From Metabacillus indicus LMG 22858 (lineage in GTDB: Bacteria; Bacillota; Bacilli; Bacillales; Bacillaceae), in contig NZ_JGVU02000002.1 in the NCBI RefSeq assembly GCF_000708755.2, positions 558,001 to 622,000 on the forward strand: a stretch of DNA of 64,000 nucleotides. Reading direction: 5' to 3'. The position numbers and the translations under genes were made by a program. How positions within the stretch are numbered: the stretch's first letter is position 1; every line of letters starts with the position of its first letter. The notes under the pieces were generated by a model. The model was not told where the DNA came from and ran no database searches. It saw only the letters and a list, made by a program, of their open reading frames with translations. Of the stretch, positions 8,815-15,921 are shown in pieces.

Positions 8815-9519
8815 TCATGACAGTCCGCCCAGGTACATCATTTGCAGAGGTTCCTCATGGATTCTGCCTGTGTTTTCAAATACAGAATAGACCTTCGCAT
8901 TGGGCCTGGAACTGATGCATTTAAAAACTTGTCCGTCTTTAAAATGCACGGCTGCCCCATCTTCCATGCCGAATCCTGGCATCATGCTGCCAGAGCCCAC
9001 GAGATCATGAAATGAGGGTCTTCTCTTTTCCTCGCCATCATAATGAGGACAAATACTTCCCTGAATAAATCCCAGTCCATTTATTTTGTACAGCGGAGCA
9101 TTTAAAGGATCAGTCAAACCCTCTTCAAACCAGCAATTTGCTCCAGCACTTAGCCCTGCAAGGACTGTGCCGTTTTCATATGCTCTTTTAAATAGAAGAT
9201 CGAGTCCCCATTCTTTCCATAAAACAAGCATATTCCGGGTACTTCCTCCGCCCACGTAGAAGATATCCTGGGACATGACGAAATCTTCAAGATCCTTAAA
9301 GTGCGGATCAAATAATGCAAGATGATCGGGTTTACAGGCCATTGAATGAAAAGTATGATAAAACCGTTGAATATACCCATCCTGATCTCCGCTTGCTGTA
9401 GAAACGAAACATATTCTCGGATTCGGTTTCAGTGATTGATTCAGAATATAGTGATCCAATAACAAATTATCAGGTTCCATTGAAAAACCCCCGCCGCCCA
9501 TCGCAATAATCTGTTTCAT
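8815..9519 (-). CDS. peptidase E-like serine hydrolase (S51 family)
   Basis: 234 residues. The S51 nucleophile elbow is GTVLAGLSAGANCWFEEG, with the catalytic Ser in GLSAG. The N-terminal MKQIIAMGGGGFSMEPDN and the DIFYVGGGSTRNML loop are typical of the family (B. subtilis YgaJ, Salmonella PepE). PepE cleaves N-terminal Asp-X dipeptides; many Gram-positive relatives have untested specificity. It lies downstream of SatD and the DUF3307 gene on the same strand, 17 bases after the latter, so it may be the third gene of that operon. Confidence 0.85.
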   Translation of the reverse strand: MKQIIAMGGGGFSMEPDNLLLDHYILNQSLKPNPRICFVSTASGDQDGYIQRFYHTFHSMACKPDHLALFDPHFKDLEDFVMSQDIFYVGGGSTRNMLVLWKEWGLDLLFKRAYENGTVLAGLSAGANCWFEEGLTDPLNAPLYKINGLGFIQGSICPHYDGEEKRRPSFHDLVGSGSMMPGFGMEDGAAVHFKDGQVFKCISSRPNAKVYSVFENTGRIHEEPLQMMYLGGLS

Positions 9520-9536
9520 CCTTTTCCTCCCTCTTT

Positions 9537-10394
9537 TTAAAGCAGCACTTCCCTCAAAAGCAGCCCCAAAGCTATGCCAACAAACATCGAAGTCAAAGTC
9601 CCAAGCAGGAAATACTCCGCCCAGTTCCGGTCATCCATCTGCTTAAAACGGGCAATTGATTTTGCCGTCACAATGAAACCAATGGCCGGATATGCACTGT
9701 AAAACGTCAAAATCAGCACAAGCAGCCTTTCAATATACCCGATCAGCTTTCCTCTGGACAAATCATGTTTATTGAATGTGAAATACGTATACTCCTCCGT
9801 CAATCCGCCTGCTGCATTCATCTTATCTTCTTTTCTCTCGTTCTTAAATGCGTAGCGCCCTTCAAACGACAAGAGCTGAGCAGGCAGCGTCCCGAGCACC
9901 ATCCGGATGACATGACCGCTTACACTGGTAGTAACAATTAGGATAATGGCAATAAATTAAAGGGCGTTCGGTACACTCAGTGAAGATTTCTCCGTTATCA
10001 GCGTAATTCCTTTTTCGGCAATTGCGCTGAAGGATACATTTAAAAAGAACGAACATCCTAACACAATCATGGCAAGATGCAAAAACTGATCACCAAGAAA
10101 ATAGAAAAGATTTTTCATATTTTGCTTGTCAGTCGTCCCGTCCAGCAGTTTCAGCTTAAGAAAATCTATGACACCATGAGTAGCGATAATAAAAACCAAT
10201 GGCAGAACAACATTCTTCACCGGATTTGCCATCTCGAATTCGGTTAGCCAGAAACATAGCAAAACAGGCAGGAGAAGTAACGTATGGTGCAGCAAATGCT
10301 TCCTTAAATACTTCCTTTTTTCCCTGACCAGCGCATCAGTCTGCAGCAGAAAATCAGCCGTTAAATGGGCCAGAATAAGACTGAGTACAATCAT
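9537..10394 (-). pseudogene. DUF3307 membrane protein gene interrupted by an in-frame TAA
   Basis: The frame starting at 10394 (MIVLSLILAHLTADFLLQTD) reads as a DUF3307 protein for 145 codons, meets TAA at 9957-9959, and continues in the same frame with FIAIILIVTTSVSGHVIRMV to the natural C-terminus (GYIERLLVLILTFYSAYPAI, AKSIARFKQMDDRNWAEYFL) at 9537. The whole would be 285 residues, the family's usual length, with no indel. So one base change explains the break, unless it is a sequencing error or the stop is read through. The gene overlaps the end of satD by ATGA. DUF3307 proteins often pair with SatD-like proteins; their function is unknown. Confidence 0.82.
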
Positions 10395-11149
10395 ACGCTT
10401 TCATCCCCCTCCCTTTTCGAAAACCATTCGGATGACGAACTCTGCAAGCTTGAGCGAATTGACGTTATCAGCTTGTCAGTTGACCAATCATCAAATGCCT
10501 TATGTTCGATAGAATCAAGAACAGCCGTGACATTTTTGAAAATCATCACCAGCTCCTCCCCTTTTCCCTTTTTAAAATGGCTGGAAATTGTCGATGGCGA
10601 CTTGCTCAGCATCGAAGCAGCCTTCCGCTGCTGACGGTAAATTTCCACTAGAGTATACACTTTCTTCTGCAGGTCCGTCTGGTCCTTAACGAGCGTATGC
10701 CTGACTTCCAGAAGAGAATTTAAGAGCAGCTGTGTTTCATACAGATCATCACGTAAGCGGAACGCAAACTGGGCTTTTCCTGCACCTTCACGTTTCAGTT
10801 CATCATTCGCCTCTCTGGCCTGCTTCATCAGCGGATGTATCCACGTTTCTACATTAAGATCTGCAGCCCTGCTGTCAACCTCGCCAAACGAAAGACCAAA
10901 ATACGGCGGGTGCTCCGCCTTCGTCCAGCAGACACTAAGAAAATGTGCAGCCGCGTACGCCGAAGCGTACCCCTCCGATATGAAAATCACCTCATCCCCC
11001 CTGCGATGCTTTACAATTGCCTGATTACCAGTCCACTCCGACAGCCAGGAAGTGATTTTATTCAAATAGGCAGATAGTTCTTTTCCTTTGCCTTCCAAAG
11101 AAGAATTTCTTATATCCATGATAAACACAGAGCACGGGTAACGATTCAA
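10391..11149 (-). CDS. SatD-family protein
   Basis: 252 residues. The N-terminal half (CSVFIMDIRNSS, IVKHRRGDEVIFISEGYASAYAAA, PPYFGLSFGE) resembles the nucleotide-cyclase-like fold of SatD proteins, named from the Streptococcus sat acid-tolerance locus. The C-terminal third has a helix-turn-helix look (YRQQRKAASMLSKSPSTISSHFKKGK), like SatD proteins that end in a DNA-binding segment. The frame is open to a TTG at 11164, but the TTG at 11149 sits 8 bases after GGAGG and is the likelier start. It overlaps the DUF3307 gene by four bases. Molecular role unknown. Confidence 0.7.
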   Translation of the reverse strand: MNRYPCSVFIMDIRNSSLEGKGKELSAYLNKITSWLSEWTGNQAIVKHRRGDEVIFISEGYASAYAAAHFLSVCWTKAEHPPYFGLSFGEVDSRAADLNVETWIHPLMKQAREANDELKREGAGKAQFAFRLRDDLYETQLLLNSLLEVRHTLVKDQTDLQKKVYTLVEIYRQQRKAASMLSKSPSTISSHFKKGKGEELVMIFKNVTAVLDSIEHKAFDDWSTDKLITSIRSSLQSSSSEWFSKREGDESV

Positions 11150-11289
11150 GGAACATGCCTCCAAAGATTCGATTATATGATCTAATGTAGCAGATGTTTG
11201 ATTGAATGGTCAAACTTTTAGCGGATTCTATCATTCTGTAGAATTTTTTTAAAATTAAAATCTTTAATAGGACTTTATTTGTACGTTAA

Positions 11290-11380
11290 AAAGAACTATA
11301 ATGATAGTTATAAAGAACTAAATGCTGGATGAAGCAGTCTTTGCTGAGATTACTCACCTCTTTTGTTCTTTATAAAGAAG
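11290..11380 (+). promoter_or_regulatory. promoter region with SinR-type motifs before the cyclase-less peptide cluster
   Basis: TATAAT at 11297-11302 is a good -10 box with a weak -35. Two AAAGAAC half-sites (11290-11296 and 11312-11318, 22 bases apart) bracket it. A third site, GTTCTTTATAAAGAAG at 11365-11380, matches the palindrome in the epsA promoter at 15 of 16 bases and ends 22 bases before the precursor ATG. GTTCTYT is the known SinR half-site of B. subtilis. Regulation is inferred. Confidence 0.65.
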
Positions 11381-11402
11381 ATAACGGGAGAAGGTATGAA
11401 TC

Positions 11403-11606
11403 ATGAGCACATCTAATCGTCCAATGGTAGTAAGCCATCAGCCAATCGTGTTTGAAACAGCACAAAGCTGGAATAAGGGTCATGGAAATCTGAACCATCC
11501 AGGAACGGGCAATGGTGGGGTTAACTATCCAAATCCTCCATATACAGGACCTCACAATGGTGGTAATGGTGGAGGTAATGGAAAGGGAAAAGGCAAAGGA
11601 AAGTAA
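11403..11606 (+). CDS. putative RiPP precursor peptide, Gly/Asn/Lys-rich, 67 aa
   Basis: 67 residues. Residues 1-20 look like a leader: NRPMVVSHQPIVFETA has a proline at 7 and a Glu-Thr at 18-19, loosely like the P...ET pattern of the lasso precursor at 23176-23316. The rest is low-complexity: SWNKGHGNLNHPG, then NYPNPPYTGP, then a Gly/Asn/Lys tail ending in four GK pairs. After Thr19 there is no Asp, Glu or Cys, so lasso, lanthionine or thiazole chemistry from Cys is excluded. Ser22, Thr35, Tyr42, Tyr47 and Thr48 are the hydroxyl residues open to modification. GGGAGAAGG lies 8 bases before the ATG. A hairpin with a short T-run separates it from the kinase gene, as expected when precursor is made in excess. 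Confidence 0.7.
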   Translation: MSTSNRPMVVSHQPIVFETAQSWNKGHGNLNHPGTGNGGVNYPNPPYTGPHNGGNGGGNGKGKGKGK

Positions 11607-11620
11607 TTGAGTTTAAGGAG

Positions 11621-11644
11621 AAGGTCAACTTGTTTGACCTTTTT
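11621..11644 (+). terminator. attenuator-like hairpin between precursor and kinase genes
   Basis: AAGGTCAA-cttgt-TTGACCTT followed by TTT. The 8-bp stem and short T-run suggest partial termination, giving more precursor than enzyme transcript. Confidence 0.6.
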
Positions 11645-11661
11645 CCCTAAGGAGAATCATA

Positions 11662-12441
11662 ATGGTCCATTTAAATAAAGTTATTGGGGAACACATCTTT
11701 TCATTTCAATTTAATGATTATTCATTGATTGCATTTTTTCAAAAACAATTTAAAACATGCGCAGACGGAAAGTCAGCTGATACAAATGTGGTTATCTGCA
11801 AAGGATACGGAAGACCATTTCTCAATTATGACGTGAAAGTCATGAAAAATGAGAAACAAATTGTTTTTAAACGGGCAGATTACAAAATTACTGCAGACCC
11901 CTCCTACTCCTATGCGGAAATTTCAGTTTACGATGAACTTGCATTAAAGCATGCACTTATGAACTTATACAGTTCATATATCGTTCATAAAAACTGGGGT
12001 ATACTTCTCCACTCTTCCTGTGTTTTGGAAAAAAATCACGCTCACATTTTCACGGGCCATTCCGGCGCCGGAAAATCTACGGCTGCCATGCTTTCCCATC
12101 CGCGTCCTCTCTTTTCGGATGAAGCGACTGTTCTGAAGATTGATGCCGCTCAAGTAACAGCTTTTGATTCTCCATTCAGAAGCGAGCTGCATGACTCTGC
12201 ACTAGTTCCATTTGCTGAATTAAAAAGCATCAACCTGATTCATCAGTCTCTAGTTATTGAGCGGAATCAGATTTCAAAATCAGCTGCATTGATGGCACTT
12301 TTTGATAAAGTCTTTTACTGGCCAAGCGAAAAATCAGAAACAAAAAGAATACTAACCATGTTAAAGGACCTTGTTAATCAAACTGAAATTTTCGACCTCT
12401 ATTTTCAAAAAAACGACCAATTTTGGGAGATGATATCATGA
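11662..12441 (+). CDS. HPr-kinase/PEPCK-like peptide kinase of the cyclase-less cluster
   Basis: 259 residues. A Walker A loop, HIFTGHSGAGKSTAAML, lies near residues 130-145, followed by an HPr-kinase-like acidic strand (RPLFSDEATVLKID). The N-terminal 110 residues are variable. In paeninodin-type lasso clusters a homologous kinase phosphorylates the C-terminal Ser of the precursor. Here the precursor ends in Lys, so the target must be an internal Ser, Thr or Tyr, or the protein has another role. It is shorter than its counterpart at 22131-23090 (259 versus 319 residues). The stop overlaps the start of the PqqD-like gene (ATGA). Confidence 0.75.
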   Translation: MVHLNKVIGEHIFSFQFNDYSLIAFFQKQFKTCADGKSADTNVVICKGYGRPFLNYDVKVMKNEKQIVFKRADYKITADPSYSYAEISVYDELALKHALMNLYSSYIVHKNWGILLHSSCVLEKNHAHIFTGHSGAGKSTAAMLSHPRPLFSDEATVLKIDAAQVTAFDSPFRSELHDSALVPFAELKSINLIHQSLVIERNQISKSAALMALFDKVFYWPSEKSETKRILTMLKDLVNQTEIFDLYFQKNDQFWEMIS

Positions 12442-12701
12442 CGATAACCTATAAGCAGACGCCTGACTGTGAAACAGTTGAAGTGGACGGAGAATGGATT
12501 ATTTTACATACTGAAAACTTTACCGTTACTAAACTGAACGAAAGCGGCGGACTCTGCTGGTCACTCTTAAAGGAAGAGACTTCAGCAGATGTATTATTAG
12601 AATCTATTAGGACGCTATCCGCACACTACACAGAAACAGACATTCAACTATTTCTTGATGAATTAACTTCATGCGGACTGATTGAACATGCAAGTCAATG
12701 A
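12438..12701 (+). CDS. PqqD-like RiPP recognition element protein
   Basis: 87 residues with the PqqD/RRE fold pattern: an N-terminal beta-hairpin (VDGEWIILHTENFTVTKLNE), a glycine turn before W (SGGLCWSLLKEET), and C-terminal helices (FLDELTSCGLIEHA). RRE proteins bind the leader of a precursor peptide and present it to the processing enzymes. Its presence is the main reason to treat the 67-aa ORF as a RiPP precursor. The ATG at 12438 is preferred over an upstream TTG because GGGAG is spaced 8 bases before it. Translationally coupled on both sides. Confidence 0.82.
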   Translation: MTITYKQTPDCETVEVDGEWIILHTENFTVTKLNESGGLCWSLLKEETSADVLLESIRTLSAHYTETDIQLFLDELTSCGLIEHASQ

Positions 12702-13131
12702 AACAACGATTGTTTTATTAAAAAGGACCATTGAGAATCAAGGATGGATTGAGCTGCCATCTGAAGGATATAGTATGTATCCTTTTATACGGAGAGGCGA
12801 TGTATGCAGATTTGGTGCATTTGAAACCGTCAGAAAAGGGGAAATCCTGCTTTTTCATACGGCGGAAGGAAGATTAGTTGCTCATCGCTATTATAAGAAA
12901 AAAAAAGATCACTATTTTTTAAAGGGCGACACAAACGAATGCATGGATTCGCCCGTGCAAAAAGGACACATCATCGGAAAATTGATCGCCATTAAGAAGA
13001 AAAAAATGATTGTCCATATGAATCAATTCTTTCCGAAATCTTATGGCTATGCCGTTTCATCCACACATTTAACTGCAAGGTTTTTTAGGTTTTTATTGAG
13101 GAGAAAGCTTGGAGATGGCTCGTATGTTTAA
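12688..13131 (+). CDS. S24/S26-type (ER-like) signal-peptidase-like protein, candidate leader peptidase
   Basis: About 147 residues. The S26 box B is PSEGYSMYPFIRRGDVCRF, with the nucleophile Ser in GYSMYP. GRLVAHRYYKKK supplies His rather than Lys, as in the ER-type/SipW subgroup with a Ser-His dyad. LKGDTNECMDSPVQKGHIIG is the usual Asp-containing box. The C-terminus is basic and mildly hydrophobic (FFRFLLRRK), but I see no clear N-terminal membrane anchor. In this cluster it occupies the place that the transglutaminase-like B2 peptidase takes in lasso clusters, so leader removal is the likely job. The start could also be an upstream TTG at 12682. Confidence 0.75.
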   Translation: MQVNETTIVLLKRTIENQGWIELPSEGYSMYPFIRRGDVCRFGAFETVRKGEILLFHTAEGRLVAHRYYKKKKDHYFLKGDTNECMDSPVQKGHIIGKLIAIKKKKMIVHMNQFFPKSYGYAVSSTHLTARFFRFLLRRKLGDGSYV

Positions 13132-14914
13132 TAGGCTTATAACTTTTAAAGAAATGTTCTTAATTGAAGACATCAAACGGACGTTTGCTCTTTTGGGCCC
13201 GTATCTTATAAAGTACAAAGCCTCTTATTTCGCACTCTTTACAATAACGATTTTACAAATTTTTTTAACGCTTGGATTTGCATGGTTTTTCGGAACAATG
13301 ACCGATGCCGCTGTTCAAAACAGGATGGAATTATTTAAATGGCTTATTCCTTCAGGTATTGGATTATTAACTGCGAGTTTGACTCTTTCTTATTATTACA
13401 CGATTTTAGAAAGCAAGACCATCAATATTATAAAATTAGAATTAAAGGACAAAGTCCTGACTCATATTCTCCATATGTCCCCATCAAAAATGAACAGTAT
13501 GCGCACTGGCGACCTGATGACACATTTTACTAATGACATTCAAAGCACAGAAGGAGTCATTGGCAGCAACTTGCTTTACCTTCTTCAGCTGCCCTTAACT
13601 TTTATTGCTGTAACTGTTTATATGTTTCAAATTAACTGGCAAATGTCTTTAATTGGATTTGCCGTCATTCCTGCAGCCATTTTCGTTGGAGGATTTTTTG
13701 GGATTTTGCTTAGAAACAACAGCAGAACGATGTTTCATCAAATAAGCAGCATCAACAGCTCCCTGCACGATATTTTTCAAGGAATGCCGGTCATCCGTTC
13801 ATTTCTTCTCGAGAAAAAAATGGCTCACAAGCAGCATCAATCTAATCGTGCTCTTTATCATCTGGAGATGAAAAATGCAAAATTACGGGGCTTGTTTTAT
13901 ATAGGAGGAGAGGCTATTACTTCTATTACCTATGTAACTGGCCTATGTCTTGGAGCATACTTCGTCTCTAAATCTATGATGACAGTTGGTTCGCTGCTGA
14001 CATTCGTCACTCTTATGCAGCACTTAATCTCTCCTCTGACAGGTCTGGCAGGTACATGGGGAAACTTTCAAAGCTCTGCAACAGCCGTAGAAAGACTATC
14101 TGCCGTTTTAAGTGAGCTACTTGAAAGCCATGATACTGTCTTGGAGCAATCACGATTTAGTGGCGCTATCATGCTTAAAGACATTTGTTTTGCATATGAA
14201 AGAGAGGAAGTTATTAAAGACTTCTCACTAAACATCCAAGCGGGAAAAACAGTTGCAATAGTCGGGCCAAGCGGAGCGGGAAAAACCACTCTTTTTCAGC
14301 TCATACAAGGGTTTTACGAGCCACAGGGCGGAGAAATCCTGCTGGATGATATACCCTTCTGCAAACTGAATAAATCTGAGATTAGACAGGCATTTTCTTT
14401 TGTCGCTCAGGAAACCTTTCTCTTTTCGGGCACAATAAGAGACAATCTCCTTCTTGGCAGAAGTGGAATAACAGAACAAGAAATGATTGAAGCAGCAAAT
14501 ACTGCCAATATACACGAATTTATCATGTCACTGCCAGATCGATATGAAACGGAAGTCGGGGAAAGAGGAGTTCGCTTATCCGGGGGCCAAAAACAGAGGC
14601 TGTCTATTGCAAGAGCCATATTAAAAAATGCATCTATCCTGCTTCTCGATGAAGCTACCTCAGCCTTGGACACTGAGAGTGAGGAATATATAAAGCAAGC
14701 ACTACTAGCCATGCCAAACAAAACAACTCTTATCATCGCCCATCGCCTTTCAACTATCCAGCATGCTGATTTAATCGTTGTGATGGAAAAAGGCAAAATT
14801 GTTCAGAGCGGAACACATCAAGAATTATCATCCATACCTGGGATGTATAAACGACTGCTGGGTACTCAGAATGCAGTGGAAGAGTATCCGCTGGCTAGGC
14901 AAATTATTTCATAA
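13115..14914 (+). CDS. ABC exporter with fused membrane and ATPase domains
   Basis: About 599 residues. Six membrane segments fill residues 30-320. The nucleotide-binding domain has Walker A IVGPSGAGKTTLFQL, Q-loop VAQETFLFSGT, signature VRLSGGQKQRLSIARAIL, Walker B ILLLDEATSALD and H-loop LIIAHRLST. There is no C39 peptidase domain, so leader cleavage needs a separate enzyme, which the S26-like gene could supply. It most resembles the D exporters of lasso clusters. The start overlaps the peptidase gene; ATG codons at 13115 and 13124 are both possible. Confidence 0.88.
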   Translation: MARMFNRLITFKEMFLIEDIKRTFALLGPYLIKYKASYFALFTITILQIFLTLGFAWFFGTMTDAAVQNRMELFKWLIPSGIGLLTASLTLSYYYTILESKTINIIKLELKDKVLTHILHMSPSKMNSMRTGDLMTHFTNDIQSTEGVIGSNLLYLLQLPLTFIAVTVYMFQINWQMSLIGFAVIPAAIFVGGFFGILLRNNSRTMFHQISSINSSLHDIFQGMPVIRSFLLEKKMAHKQHQSNRALYHLEMKNAKLRGLFYIGGEAITSITYVTGLCLGAYFVSKSMMTVGSLLTFVTLMQHLISPLTGLAGTWGNFQSSATAVERLSAVLSELLESHDTVLEQSRFSGAIMLKDICFAYEREEVIKDFSLNIQAGKTVAIVGPSGAGKTTLFQLIQGFYEPQGGEILLDDIPFCKLNKSEIRQAFSFVAQETFLFSGTIRDNLLLGRSGITEQEMIEAANTANIHEFIMSLPDRYETEVGERGVRLSGGQKQRLSIARAILKNASILLLDEATSALDTESEEYIKQALLAMPNKTTLIIAHRLSTIQHADLIVVMEKGKIVQSGTHQELSSIPGMYKRLLGTQNAVEEYPLARQIIS

Positions 14915-14927
14915 GGATGAAGTTCAC

Positions 14928-15905
14928 ATGATTATTCCATTTATAGAATCCATATACAACGACTCTTTATTGAGACAGAACGACTTCAATTACCACAAAC
15001 TTAAGAACGATATTCAGCATTTTTCAATCGAGCCCCAAATCTATGCACTGTTAAATAGGAAGGAATACTTAGAGGATACACCCGCTTTTTTCGTGCAATT
15101 TTTGAAAAAAGGGAGTATTGCTGCATTTATTCAGAACCTTTTTCTAAAAAGTCAAATGGAAAAAATACTGTGCCGCTTTGAAGATCAGCAAATCGAAACC
15201 ATTCCATTAAAAGGTGTCTACTTTTCAGAAACATACTTTGGCCATTTGGCAGCGAGATCAACATCTGATATCGATTTGCTGGTACGAAAAAAAGATTTAA
15301 AAAAAATTGACGGTATTCTAAGATTGTCCGGATTCACACTTGAATCGGGTGGACCTAAAAATCATTTCCATTGCAGCTATTTTAAACACCTACCTGGCTC
15401 CCCAATCCCGCTGCAAGTTGAAATCCATTGGGACATATTAAAAGAAAACACATCCAGTTTCGACATAAATACCTTTTGGGAGTCATCAATACCCATTTCT
15501 CCACATCGGTACATTAAGCATCTCTCCCATCAGCATACATTTTACCTAATGGTCCTGCACGCCTGGCGCCACAACCTTGACTCGTTAAGGCACTTTCTTG
15601 ATATTCTGCAAATGACACAGTCCTTAGAGAATCAACTAAACGTAGCAGATCTCTACAGGCAGGCTAAAAAAGATGGAACTTTGAAAAGAGTTCAAAGAAC
15701 ATTAAACATTACCAGAAGACTATTTAACAAATGTTCATTGACTGATTCCTATGAGGTGAATAACAATTACGGTAAATGGTGGGAATATGAAAAAATCAGG
15801 GATCGTGACTACAGGAGTTTGAAGGTATATTTGGATTGGGTGGATTTTGTTTGGTTTGGGAGAGACAGGAGATATCAATACCTAAAAAAATGCACTCACA
15901 AATGA
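14928..15905 (+). CDS. nucleotidyltransferase-family protein of the cyclase-less cluster
   Basis: 325 residues. The motif IPLKGVYFSETYFGHLAARS then TSDIDLLVRKKDLKKIDGIL matches the NTP_transf_5 type nucleotidyltransferase, where the D-x-D pair binds metal and NTP. QVEIHWDIL and YLMVLHAWRHNLDSLRHFLD are also conserved in this group. Similar proteins occur in paeninodin- and pseudomycoidin-type lasso clusters, beside the kinase. A plausible but unproved role is transfer of a nucleotide or related group onto the kinase-modified peptide. AAGGATGA precedes the ATG. It ends in a strong bidirectional terminator. Confidence 0.8.
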   Translation: MIIPFIESIYNDSLLRQNDFNYHKLKNDIQHFSIEPQIYALLNRKEYLEDTPAFFVQFLKKGSIAAFIQNLFLKSQMEKILCRFEDQQIETIPLKGVYFSETYFGHLAARSTSDIDLLVRKKDLKKIDGILRLSGFTLESGGPKNHFHCSYFKHLPGSPIPLQVEIHWDILKENTSSFDINTFWESSIPISPHRYIKHLSHQHTFYLMVLHAWRHNLDSLRHFLDILQMTQSLENQLNVADLYRQAKKDGTLKRVQRTLNITRRLFNKCSLTDSYEVNNNYGKWWEYEKIRDRDYRSLKVYLDWVDFVWFGRDRRYQYLKKCTHK

Positions 15906-15919
15906 TGTGAGTGTTTTTT
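15893..15919 (+). terminator. bidirectional terminator closing the cyclase-less cluster
   Basis: CACTCACA-aatga-TGTGAGTG followed by TTTTTT. An A-run on the left gives the minus-strand beta-helix gene a terminator too. The nucleotidyltransferase stop codon is in the loop. Confidence 0.9.
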
Positions 15920-15921
15920 CA

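Noticed and set aside
11403-11606. The 67-aa peptide as a lasso precursor served in trans by the lasso C and B2 proteins
   Set aside because: After Thr19 there is no Asp or Glu to accept the ring amide, so the macrolactam cannot form.
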